Shown one piece after another: positions 1 to 5,768 of a DNA stretch of 11,374 bases. A program made the position numbers and the translations under genes. Under the pieces are notes generated by a model that saw nothing but the letters and a program-made list of their open reading frames with translations, searched no databases and had not been told where the DNA came from. The stretch's first letter is position 1. Each line of letters opens with the position of its first letter. The DNA comes from Actinomycetota bacterium (lineage in GTDB: Bacteria; Actinomycetota; Actinomycetes; Actinomycetales; Cellulomonadaceae), in NCBI GenBank assembly GCA_018898235.1, contig JAHIJU010000200.1, positions 1 to 11,374 on the forward strand, read 5' to 3'.

Positions 1-336
1 AGCACGTCGAGGTCTTCCTGGATGGCTGTGTGAGAACTTCCATCCTCGGGAGGCCTCGACCCCTACCCGGGCACCGACGCGCCGACCGCTCCCCGCGCCA
101 CATGGCCGCCAACTACACCCTCAACTGGGAAGAGCCCCTCAACCGCCGACGCGACACTCATCCGCACCATCCCGCTCCCTCTTGGCACAGTCCAAGGCGC
201 CAGCTACAGTCGGCTGCGCGGGGGTGGTCACAGGAATGATCCAGCGGGTCCATAGGAAAGTGAGATCGACCCACACGAGCGTTCGAGTCCCCCCCGCTCT
301 AGTTGACCCAGATTCAACTCTGGTTGGGGGAGCGTC
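1..336. other. Leading stretch without a convincing gene
   Basis: No reading frame here has a ribosome binding site, a recognisable domain or normal codon use. On the + strand, frame 2 is open from the left edge to about 340 but has only a late ATG, and frame 3 is open from the left edge to 239. Their translations are rich in Arg, Pro and His and look like out-of-frame or decayed DNA. A decayed gene end entering from the left cannot be excluded. The stretch serves at least partly as the upstream region of the gene starting at 337. Confidence 0.5.
301..323 (+). promoter_or_regulatory. Overlapping inverted repeats just before the RBS of the secreted-protein gene
   Basis: AGTTGA (301-306) is repeated inverted as TCAACT (314-319). 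Overlapping it, CCAGA (308-312) pairs with TCTGG (319-323). The two short hairpins share bases and exclude each other, and they end three bases before the G-rich ribosome binding site (326-332) of the gene at 337. This could be an operator or a small 5'-leader structure that affects ribosome access, or chance, since the stems are only 5-6 bp. Confidence 0.25.
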
Positions 337-957
337 ATGATTTCCATTCAACGACAAAGGCGTCGAGTCGGCGCAGTCTTGGGTTTGACCTTCGCGTTGG
401 CTGCGACGGTCCTTCCCTCCGCGCCAGCGATCGCGTCCGACCAGCCGTCGCCGCAAGTCAGGGACATGCAGGTCGTCCGCGCTTCTGAGCTGATCAAGAG
501 CAGCCCAGGTGCAAATGCGGGCGAATTCACAGTGACAATGGACGCCGGATCCTACCGCGACGCCGCTGGCACTGTTCGTACGTTCGCCACTACCGCAACC
601 TGGGTCTGCAACATCAAGACCGACAGCCCCCACTATTCGAGCGGGTCCGGCGGCGTAATTGCCAAGGCGCGAGTTTCCTGCGGGGGACCAGCTGCCACGC
701 TTCCGGTCAATGTCTACATGATGTTGCGGAGGAGTGTCACCAACTCTCAAAGCGGACTCTCGCTCGTCCGTGAATCTCAGTACACGCAGAACGTCATTGC
801 AAACCTCGGGTACCAGACGTGGTACTGCCCAGCGCAAGGGAACCAGGGAGCACCGCGAGCCGCCTATTTCAGGGCCAGCTCGTCTGGTGTGCTGATGCCA
901 CCGATCGTCGCGAACAACATCGGTGCATCGGCTTCGAGCTTCGTCTACGTCCCCTAG
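337..957 (+). CDS. Secreted protein of unknown function (206 aa)
   Basis: The family is not recognised. The start is well supported: a G-rich ribosome binding site (GGGGGAG, 326-332) lies 4 bases before the ATG. Residues 1-33 form a Sec signal peptide: a basic n-region with RQRRR at 6-10, a hydrophobic core at about 11-28, and a likely signal peptidase I site after Ala33 (AIA|S). The mature part of about 173 residues is rich in Ser, Thr, Gly and Val, has no further membrane span, and contains three cysteines (91, 115, 164), so one disulfide is possible. This suggests a small beta-rich exported protein. Third codon positions and GC content are clearly less biased than in the rest of the window, which hints at transfer or a fast-evolving accessory gene. 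The next gene starts 31 bases downstream and is probably co-transcribed. An antisense open frame (139-837) is a shadow. Function is unknown. Confidence 0.85.
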   Translation: MISIQRQRRRVGAVLGLTFALAATVLPSAPAIASDQPSPQVRDMQVVRASELIKSSPGANAGEFTVTMDAGSYRDAAGTVRTFATTATWVCNIKTDSPHYSSGSGGVIAKARVSCGGPAATLPVNVYMMLRRSVTNSQSGLSLVRESQYTQNVIANLGYQTWYCPAQGNQGAPRAAYFRASSSGVLMPPIVANNIGASASSFVYVP

Positions 958-988
958 GGTGTGTGTCGAATGACCGAGAGGAGTTCGC

Positions 989-1234
989 GTGCGCGCAACT
1001 TTGATCGATGAACGAAGTGCCTCGGGTGAACTGCCTGCGCCTGACTTCAGGGTGGAGTTTGTCGATGACTCCGCAAGGGCGCACGAGACCTGGCGTGTCG
1101 CCGAGGTTGCGGATGTTGTTGATGTGATTAGTTGGGCGCAGAAGGTCGCGACGGGAAGGCGGTTTACGGTTTATCTGGAGATTCCGACCGTTCGGGTCGA
1201 CCAGGTGACGATTGTGCCTGTCTCACGCGGCTAG
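989..1234 (+). CDS. Small hypothetical protein (81 aa)
   Basis: The family is not recognised. The GTG start at 989 is supported by a GAGAGGAG-type ribosome binding site at 976-983, five bases upstream. The protein is acidic to neutral, has no signal peptide or membrane span, and is presumably cytoplasmic. It reads as a compact alpha/beta domain: a predicted helix at about 35-52 (WRVAEVADVVDVISWAQ), then beta-strand-like segments rich in Val and Ile to the C-terminus. Like the preceding secreted-protein gene it has lower GC than the window, and the gap of 31 bases suggests one transcript. The pair (exported protein, then small cytosolic protein) resembles effector/immunity layouts, but no toxin or immunity motif is visible, so that is only a guess. 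Confidence 0.6.
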   Translation: MRATLIDERSASGELPAPDFRVEFVDDSARAHETWRVAEVADVVDVISWAQKVATGRRFTVYLEIPTVRVDQVTIVPVSRG

Positions 1235-1316
1235 CTGAGCCACACTAGATCGATGGCCGACGGTCGATGGCATGCTCGGCGCGACGCCAGACGCGCAGCC
1301 GAAGATCGCACGCGTT

Positions 1317-1346
1317 GCCCCGGTGGCCAGAACTGGTCACCGGGGC
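1317..1346 (+). terminator. GC-rich hairpin, probable terminator of the 337-1234 unit
   Basis: GCCCCGGTG (1317-1325) is inverted exactly as CACCGGGGC (1338-1346). The stem continues inward through GCCAG/CTGGT with one G-U pair, giving a 13-14 bp stem with a tiny loop. Outside it CGCGT (1311-1315) can pair with ACGCG (1351-1355) across an unpaired internal loop. There is no U-tract, as is usual for actinobacterial hairpins. It lies about 80 bases beyond the stop of the 81-aa gene and could act on both strands. Confidence 0.55.
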
Positions 1347-1369
1347 GATGACGCGCGGCGTGTCGGACC

Positions 1370-1477
1370 CCTCAACTGACCAGTTGCCGAGGGCTCGGCC
1401 CGACGCCTCACCTGACCGGTTGCCGAGGGCCCGGTCGGCCCCCTCACCTCACCAGTTGCCGAGGGCCCGGCCCGGAG
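1370..1477. repeat. Three tandem 36-bp direct repeats
   Basis: Units lie at 1370-1405, 1406-1441 and 1442-1477. Each starts CCTCA and shares the core GTTGCCGAGGG at 1383, 1419 and 1455, an exact 36-bp period. The units differ at several positions, mostly in the last ten bases. There are no spacers, so this is not a CRISPR array. Each core contains a short GC palindrome (for example CCGAG-GG-CTCGG in unit 1). The array lies just beyond the 3' end of the phospholipase D gene. Confidence 0.9.
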
Positions 1478-1485
1478 CCTCGGCA
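1457..1485 (-). terminator. Hairpin downstream of the phospholipase D gene
   Basis: TGCCGAGG (1457-1464) is repeated inverted as CCTCGGCA (1478-1485). The left arm is the core of the third tandem repeat. The hairpin lies about 50 bases beyond the - strand stop codon at 1536-1538 and has no U-tract. Confidence 0.45.
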
Positions 1486-1535
1486 CGCGAGGTGCGCACC
1501 GGGACCCGCGACCCGGACCGGGGTCTGCCGAGCCC

Positions 1536-3238
1536 TCACGTGCCCTCCGGGTCCACCACCGCGTCCCACAGCCAGCGGGGCAGCCGCGCCGGGCTGATCT
1601 TGTAGACCTGGGCCAGCCGCGCCGTGGCCAGGTCGCCGAGCAGGCTCGGCACGTGGGTCGGGGCGCCGGCCAGGAAGGACGTGAGCCCGATCCGGTGGTT
1701 CTGCACGGCCAGCCCGGAGCGCTCGGGCTGTGCCCAGAACCGGGCCGCGGCGACCGGGTCGGCCACATCGTCCTCGGTCACCACCGGTGCGGCCAGACCC
1801 GCGTTGAGTCGGCGCACCCACAACCGGCGCCGGGCCTGCGCCACGGCCACCGGGTCCACGACCGCCACGTCGAGCTCGGAGTCGTGGCTGTAGCCGCGCC
1901 GGTTGCAGTTGGCAGAACCGGTGACCAGCAGCTCGTCGTCGAACACCCACGTCTTGGAGTGCACGTAGAACGGGGCGGCGGCCGTCGGACGCAGACCGGT
2001 GCCCAGGTCGGCGTTGGAGCGGTAGTGGCAGACCAGCACCTTCGACCCGCCGGCCGCCACCAGCCGTCGGACGAACGCACGCCGGTGCGCGGCGCCCAAC
2101 CCCAGGAAGCTGCGGTTGATCTCCGCGACCCGCGTGGTCAGCACGACGAGCGACTCGAACGCCGGGTCGGCCACCCGAGCCACCAGCAGGTCGAGCATCG
2201 AGGGCAGGTCGCCCATCGGCTCGTCGGCGACGAGGTACTGGTCCTCCAGGTAGATCGTGCGCGACGGGCGGGCCAGCGCCGCGCGCAGCTGGGCGTACAC
2301 CGCGTGCCGGCCGTGCGGGGCGAACGCGTAGGTCGGCGCCTGTGCGGCGGCGGCGGCCAGCAGCGGCGGTGCCGCCGGGTCCTTGCCGGTGAAGAAGTCG
2401 TTGCCGGACCTCAGCGGCGGGCGTCGCGACAGGGTCAACGTGTGCGGGGTGTTGAGCACCTGGCTGCTGGGCACCGTGCGGCGCCGGCCGAACGGGTGCG
2501 GCCGGCCGGGGTTGCCGTAGGTGGTCGAGACCTGCACCTGGGCGCGGCCCTCGACGGCACCCACCCGCAGGCTGCCCGGCGACGGGACGTCCCGGCGGTC
2601 GGGGCCAGCAGCGCGAGTGTCGCGTCGTGCTCCACCCACCGGTCGTGGAACACCGTGTAGACGTCGCGGGCCGCAGCACCGCGCAGCCGCACCGCCACCT
2701 CGCACCAGCGCTGCTCGATGCGCTGGGCGCGCACGTCCATCGTCGCGACGAACGCGGTGAGCCCGGCCGCGGTGTGCACGACGACGAGCTTCTGGTGGTG
2801 CGTGCCGTTGACGTGCAGGTACCGGAAGTCGTTGACGGCCCCGGTGCGGGGCAGCTCGTTGAGCGCCTGCACCACCTCGAGGTTCGACTCGTGGTACGCC
2901 CCGCTCGGCTCGGGGTGCAGGTTGAGCAGCACCCGCAGCCGCGCACCACGTCCCACCGCACCGGCCAGCAGGTCGTACCAGGTGACGTCGTCGGGCTGCG
3001 GGGACCGGCGGGCGAACCCCGGCGGCGGCGCCTCGTCGGCCACGGGCATGGGTGTGCCCAGCCCCGACTGGAAACCGGCCCAGCAGATGAGGTCGCCCTC
3101 ACCGGCGGCCTCCACCGCCTGCCGCAGCTGCGCGTAGTACTCGGGGGCGTCGATCAGCACCGTCACGTCGCTGCGACCGTGCACGGCGCCCACTCCGGTT
3201 GCCGGATCGGCGCTCAGCCAGTCGGACCTGCCCACCAC
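1536..3238 (-). pseudogene. Phospholipase D superfamily protein, split by a -1 frameshift
   Basis: This is a PLD/cardiolipin synthase-like phosphodiesterase. The GTG start at 3238 has a GGAGG ribosome binding site (3248-3252) nine bases upstream. The N-terminal half reads in one frame to about 2605, the C-terminal half in another to the TGA at 1536-1538. Adding one C to the C4 run at 2601-2604 joins them as ...LALLAP-DRRDVPSPG and gives 567 residues, a normal two-HKD length. The second HKD motif is intact: HSKTWVFD (restored 427-434; bases 1938-1961) followed by GSAN. The first is HQKLVVVH (148-155), with His where the family usually has Asp, and is followed by TMD instead of the usual GG-D or GS-N. 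There is no signal peptide. Without correction, translation stops at 2435 and loses the second HKD. The cause could be a sequencing error, a recent inactivating mutation or, less likely, ribosomal slippage; codon bias in both halves remains normal, so any inactivation is recent. Confidence 0.8.
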
Positions 3239-3291
3239 GTGCTTCGACCTCCACCGCCGGACGATCGGACGCCGTGCCGACCGCCTCGACC

Positions 3292-3297
3292 ACTCTA
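3292..3297 (-). promoter_or_regulatory. Possible -10 box for the phospholipase D gene
   Basis: On the - strand the hexamer TAGAGT fits the TANNNT pattern of actinobacterial -10 boxes, 53 bases before the GTG start. No convincing -35 box is visible at the usual distance. It is the most AT-rich spot in the short region ahead of this gene. Confidence 0.25.
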
Positions 3298-3356
3298 GGA
3301 GGCGCGGGCGACCGGGACCTGTCGGCCGGGTGACGAGCCCATGAGCAGCCGCCTCC

Positions 3357-3378
3357 GTTCCGGTCGCCAGACCGGAGC
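3357..3378 (-). terminator. Hairpin downstream of the PPOX-like gene
   Basis: GTTCCGGTC (3357-3365) pairs with GACCGGAGC (3370-3378), nine pairs including one G-U, with loop GCCA. It begins 28 bases after the - strand stop of the PPOX-like gene (3406-3408) and has no U-tract. It separates that gene from the promoter of the PLD gene. Confidence 0.55.
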
Positions 3379-3405
3379 CGCCACCTCGCCCTCAGGTGCG
3401 CACGG

Positions 3406-3876
3406 TCAGCCCCGCACCACCCGCTCGACCCCGCGCCCGATGTGCCAGTGCTCGACCACCAGCTGTTCGCCGCTCGCATCCAGGTGCGTCCAGACCACCT
3501 CGTGCAGGTCGGCGCGGAAGCCCTCGCCGGGTGGGCCGTCGGTCGGCAGCGGACCGGTGGCCACAGCGAGCCCGGCGACCTTCGCCTCGCCCGGCCAGCG
3601 TTGCGGGGCATCGTCGGGCGGGTCGACCGTCGCGCTGTGCAGGGCGAACCGGGGGTCGCGGTGCAGGTCGGCGGCCTTGCGTGCACCGGGCATCGAGCCG
3701 AAGGTCAGCTCGCCCTCGACGAAGGTGCACTCGATGCCGCTGATCCGGGGCGAGCCATCGGCCCGCACCGTCGCGATGGTCTTGTGCTTCGCCGCCCCGA
3801 GCGCTGGGTCCAGCAGCACGCGCACCCGCGCCGCCAGCTCGGGGGCCTGCGTCTCCACCTCGTGCCAGGTCGCCAT
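3406..3876 (-). CDS. Pyridoxamine 5'-phosphate oxidase-like (FMN/F420-binding split-barrel) protein
   Basis: This 156-residue protein has the look of the PF01243-type split beta-barrel. Residues 12-35 contain a short helix followed by HKTIATVRADGSPRISGIEC, the typical first hairpin (strand, turn AD-GSPR, strand). Then come TFVEGELTFG and the SMPGARKAADLHRDPRFALHS segment, where members of the family bind the flavin phosphate and form the dimer. The length matches single-domain actinobacterial members that use FMN or F420 to reduce or bind small molecules; the substrate cannot be deduced. The ATG at 3876 follows a weak GGCAGG motif (about 11 bases upstream) and gives the expected N-terminal helix. 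Codons upstream in this frame lack family features. The zinc-finger gene lies 119 bases upstream on the same strand, but a hairpin between them suggests separate transcription. The family is confident, the activity is not. Confidence 0.85.
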   Translation of the reverse strand: MATWHEVETQAPELAARVRVLLDPALGAAKHKTIATVRADGSPRISGIECTFVEGELTFGSMPGARKAADLHRDPRFALHSATVDPPDDAPQRWPGEAKVAGLAVATGPLPTDGPPGEGFRADLHEVVWTHLDASGEQLVVEHWHIGRGVERVVRG

Positions 3877-3949
3877 CGGGCCAGCCTGCCAGCGGGCACC
3901 GACACGCGCCGCCCCGCACCACCCGGGCCGGTTCTCACCCGGACCGTCG

Positions 3950-3981
3950 CCGGGCACCTCACCGTCGGGCAGGTGGCCCGG
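3950..3981 (-). terminator. Hairpin downstream of the TraR/DksA gene
   Basis: CCGGGCACCT (3950-3959) pairs with AGGTGGCCCGG (3971-3981), ten pairs with one bulged G, loop of 11. It starts 14 bases after the - strand stop of the zinc-finger gene (3996-3998) and has no U-tract. It argues that the PPOX-like gene downstream has its own promoter within 3877-3949. Confidence 0.45.
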
Positions 3982-3995
3982 GTGCGGACGTGCGA

Positions 3996-4340
3996 TCACC
4001 CCAGATCGGCGCACCGTACGCAGCGCGCCGCCGCCGGGCGCACCGCGAGCCGGTCGGCCCCGATCGGGCCCCCGCAGCGCTCGCACACCCCGTACGTCCC
4101 GGCGCCCAGTCGGACCTGCGCCGCCTCGACCGCGGTCAGCTCGTCGGTCGCCGCCCGGCGCAGCCCCACCAGCCGGGCCAGGTCGTCGGCCAGCGTCGCG
4201 CCCTCGGGGTCGTGCTCGTCGTCGGCCTGCTCGGGGCCGCGGGCGTCCCGCACCACGGCGAGGTCGGCGTCGAGGGCCGCCAGGCGCGCGGCGACCTCGT
4301 GCGCGCGGACGGTCAGCGCGGCGGCGGGGTCGGTGGGCAC
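3996..4340 (-). CDS. TraR/DksA-type C4 zinc-finger protein
   Basis: This 114-residue protein has a helical N-terminal part (about 1-80) and a C-terminal zinc finger with Cys86, Cys89, Cys107 and Cys110 (CERC...CVRC), the spacing of the TraR/DksA family (PF01258). The DEHDPEGAT segment at 41-49 is typical of actinobacterial members. DksA-like proteins reach into the RNA polymerase secondary channel and modify initiation. Actinobacterial relatives are shorter and less well understood, and I do not see a DksA-type acidic coiled-coil tip that would make the same activity certain. The GTG start at 4340 has no clear ribosome binding site; a leaderless or weakly translated mRNA is possible. It is divergent from the BpsA-like gene with 80 bases between starts, so the two share a control region. 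A hairpin follows at 3950-3981. Confidence 0.85.
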   Translation of the reverse strand: MPTDPAAALTVRAHEVAARLAALDADLAVVRDARGPEQADDEHDPEGATLADDLARLVGLRRAATDELTAVEAAQVRLGAGTYGVCERCGGPIGADRLAVRPAAARCVRCADLG

Positions 4341-4420
4341 CTGTGGGCAACGCCCGTGCGGTGGGCCGCTGTTCCCTGCGTATCCTGCGGCAGGTCGGCC
4401 CCGACACGACGAGGAGCACG
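4341..4420. promoter_or_regulatory. Divergent promoter region between zinc-finger and BpsA-like genes
   Basis: Eighty bases separate the GTG start at 4340 (-) and the GTG start at 4421 (+). The only AT-containing patch is around 4381-4386, where TATCCT could be a -10 box for the + strand gene. The complement AGGATA lies at the right distance to help the - strand gene. No convincing -35 hexamer is visible for either direction. The + strand gene has a GAGGAG ribosome binding site at 4411-4416. Confidence 0.3.
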
Positions 4421-5719
4421 GTGACCCAGGCGAGGCAGCAGGTGCAGGCGCACCTCGACGAGCTGTCGGTCACCTCGCGGCGGCACCGCGGCGTGCTGCG
4501 CCTGCTGCGCGAACCGGCCACCATCGCCGACCTGGTCGACGCGACCGCGCTGTCCCGTCGGGCCATCGAGACCCTGCTGCGGCTGGCCGGTCCCGACCTG
4601 GACCGCGTCGGCGACACCTACCGGCTGGTCGCCGCCGGGTACGACGAGCTCGCGCTGCCCGACGACGCCCCGTTGGCCTGGACCGGGCGGGAGGACCCGG
4701 CGCTCGCCGACCGCCTGCTCCCGCTCATCGCCGCCGCGCCGCCGCCGGTCAAGCACCTCGACCACGTCCCGGCGACCCCGGCCTCCGTCGCGCGGCGAGC
4801 CACCTGGATGGCCGACGAGCTGTGGCTGCCGGGCGCGACCGTCGCCTTCATCGGCGACCACGACCTGACGTCCGTCGCGCTGGCGCTCGCGGTGCCCGAC
4901 GTGCGGGTGGTCGTCGTCGACCTGGACACCCGGCTGCTGGAGTACCTGCGCGAGGTGCTGCCGGGCGCCGAGCTGCACCACCTCGACCTGCGTGACCCGC
5001 TGCCGGCGCCGCTGGTGGGCGTGGCCGACGCCTTCGTCACCGATCCGCCCTACACGCCCACCGGTGCCGCGCTGTTCGTGGCCCGCGGCCTGACGATGCT
5101 GCGTGGTGGGCCGGGCGCGGTGCACCGGCGCGGGCTGCTGGCCTACGGCTACGGCGAGCAGCTGCCGACCCTGGGCCTCAAGGTCCAGCGCGCCGTCCAG
5201 GACCTCGAGGTGGTGTTCGAGCAGGTGCTGCCGCGGTTCGGCCGGTACGTCGGTGCGCAGGCCGTCGGCTCGGCCAGCGACTGGTACGTCCTGGCGCCCA
5301 CCCCGCGGACCGCGCGCGCGGTGGCCCGGTTCACCGTGCCCGATGAGCGGATCTACACCCACGGGCGCCAGTCCCTGGAGGCCGAGCCCGAGTCCGCGGC
5401 GTCGCCCGCGGCGGCCGCCGACCCGGCAGACGTGCTGCGGGCGAGGCTGGCCGAGCACGAGGCCTCCACCGTCCGGGCCGCCGCCGTCACCGCGCTGGCC
5501 AAGGCGTTGCGCGCCGCGGGGGAGCGGCCCAGCAAGGCGCAGGTGCGTGACCTGGTCGCAGGGGTGCTGGCGCCTGCGGGTTCCACCGTGCCCGACGGCG
5601 AGACCGCGCCCGACGGCGACGAACGGCTCGGCGCCCTCGACCCCGCGGCCCGTGCCGCGGTGGCCTCGGCCCTGGTCGCGCTGCTGCCGCCGTCGTCCGG
5701 CCGACCCGGCCCGGCCTGA
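4421..5719 (+). CDS. BpsA-like (bis-aminopropyl spermidine synthase family) protein
   Basis: This 432-residue protein matches the PF01861 (formerly DUF43) branched-chain polyamine synthase layout: a winged-helix N-terminus (about 18-72) and a Rossmann aminopropyl/methyltransferase-like domain (about 115-315). Visible motifs are GDHDLTS (145-151; archaeal BpsA has a GDDD-type motif here), DLD (167-169) and TDPPYT (207-212), the acidic/DPPY elements for the nucleotide-type donor and the amine. Archaeal BpsA adds two aminopropyl groups to the N4 of spermidine; whether this homologue does so is unknown. Residues from about 320 to 432 are an Ala/Glu/Asp-rich helical and Pro-rich addition of no known fold. 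The GTG start is preceded by GAGGAG four bases upstream and places the winged helix near the N-terminus; the reading frame stays open far upstream only because GC-rich antisense DNA lacks stops. It converges on a LysE-type exporter 46 bases away. Confidence 0.8.
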   Translation: MTQARQQVQAHLDELSVTSRRHRGVLRLLREPATIADLVDATALSRRAIETLLRLAGPDLDRVGDTYRLVAAGYDELALPDDAPLAWTGREDPALADRLLPLIAAAPPPVKHLDHVPATPASVARRATWMADELWLPGATVAFIGDHDLTSVALALAVPDVRVVVVDLDTRLLEYLREVLPGAELHHLDLRDPLPAPLVGVADAFVTDPPYTPTGAALFVARGLTMLRGGPGAVHRRGLLAYGYGEQLPTLGLKVQRAVQDLEVVFEQVLPRFGRYVGAQAVGSASDWYVLAPTPRTARAVARFTVPDERIYTHGRQSLEAEPESAASPAAAADPADVLRARLAEHEASTVRAAAVTALAKALRAAGERPSKAQVRDLVAGVLAPAGSTVPDGETAPDGDERLGALDPAARAAVASALVALLPPSSGRPGPA

Positions 5720-5768
5720 GCCGGACCTGCCCGAGCGGGCCCGCCCCGGCCCCCGGTCCGGCGCCTCA
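5717..5768. terminator. Bidirectional terminator containing both stop codons
   Basis: GCCGGACC (5720-5727) is inverted exactly as GGTCCGGC (5755-5762). Outside it TGAG (5717-5720), the stop codon of the BpsA-like gene plus one base, can pair with CTCA (5765-5768), which contains the complement of the LysE-gene stop. The loop carries a second hairpin GCCCG-AG-CGGGC (5729-5740). The structure can form in transcripts from either side. Confidence 0.6.

Larger units (their letters stand above)
1235..1535. other. Gene-poor convergent intergenic region
   Basis: This stretch separates the + strand 81-aa gene from the - strand phospholipase D gene. It holds a long GC-rich hairpin (1317-1346), three 36-bp tandem repeats (1370-1477) and a second hairpin (1457-1485). 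A 112-codon + strand open frame (1267-1605) runs through it because the repeat unit is a multiple of three. It has no ribosome binding site and runs into the antisense of the PLD gene, so I do not regard it as a gene. Confidence 0.6.

Noticed and set aside
30..239. 69-codon + strand open frame at the left edge
   Set aside because: No ribosome binding site, atypical codons and no recognisable motif. A decayed gene end is possible but not supportable.
276..298. tRNA-like T-arm (GTTCGAGTCCCCC) that might mark a tRNA or an attachment site
   Set aside because: The bases before the loop do not pair with the C-run, and no acceptor, D- or anticodon arm fits upstream. I saw no second copy to make an attachment site.
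139..837. 232-codon - strand open frame
   Set aside because: It lies antisense to the signal-peptide gene, has no ribosome binding site, and reads as low-complexity Arg/Ser-rich sequence.
1370..1477. CRISPR array
   Set aside because: The three units abut directly with no spacers, and no cas gene is present.
1267..1605. 112-codon + strand frame with a 12-residue repeated peptide
   Set aside because: The peptide repeat is a by-product of the 36-bp DNA repeat. There is no ribosome binding site and the frame overlaps the PLD gene end.
2590..2615. Programmed -1 ribosomal frameshift in the PLD gene
   Set aside because: No canonical slippery heptamer or obvious downstream pseudoknot is visible, and a missing base in a homopolymer is simpler.
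1444..3102. 552-codon - strand frame across the PLD locus
   Set aside because: It is the third - strand frame, Arg/Pro/Ala-rich and without family motifs. The PLD motifs lie in the other two frames.
3341..4420. Upstream part of the long open frame containing the BpsA-like gene
   Set aside because: It is antisense to the PPOX-like and zinc-finger genes and low in complexity. The GTG at 4421 has a good ribosome binding site and begins the conserved region.
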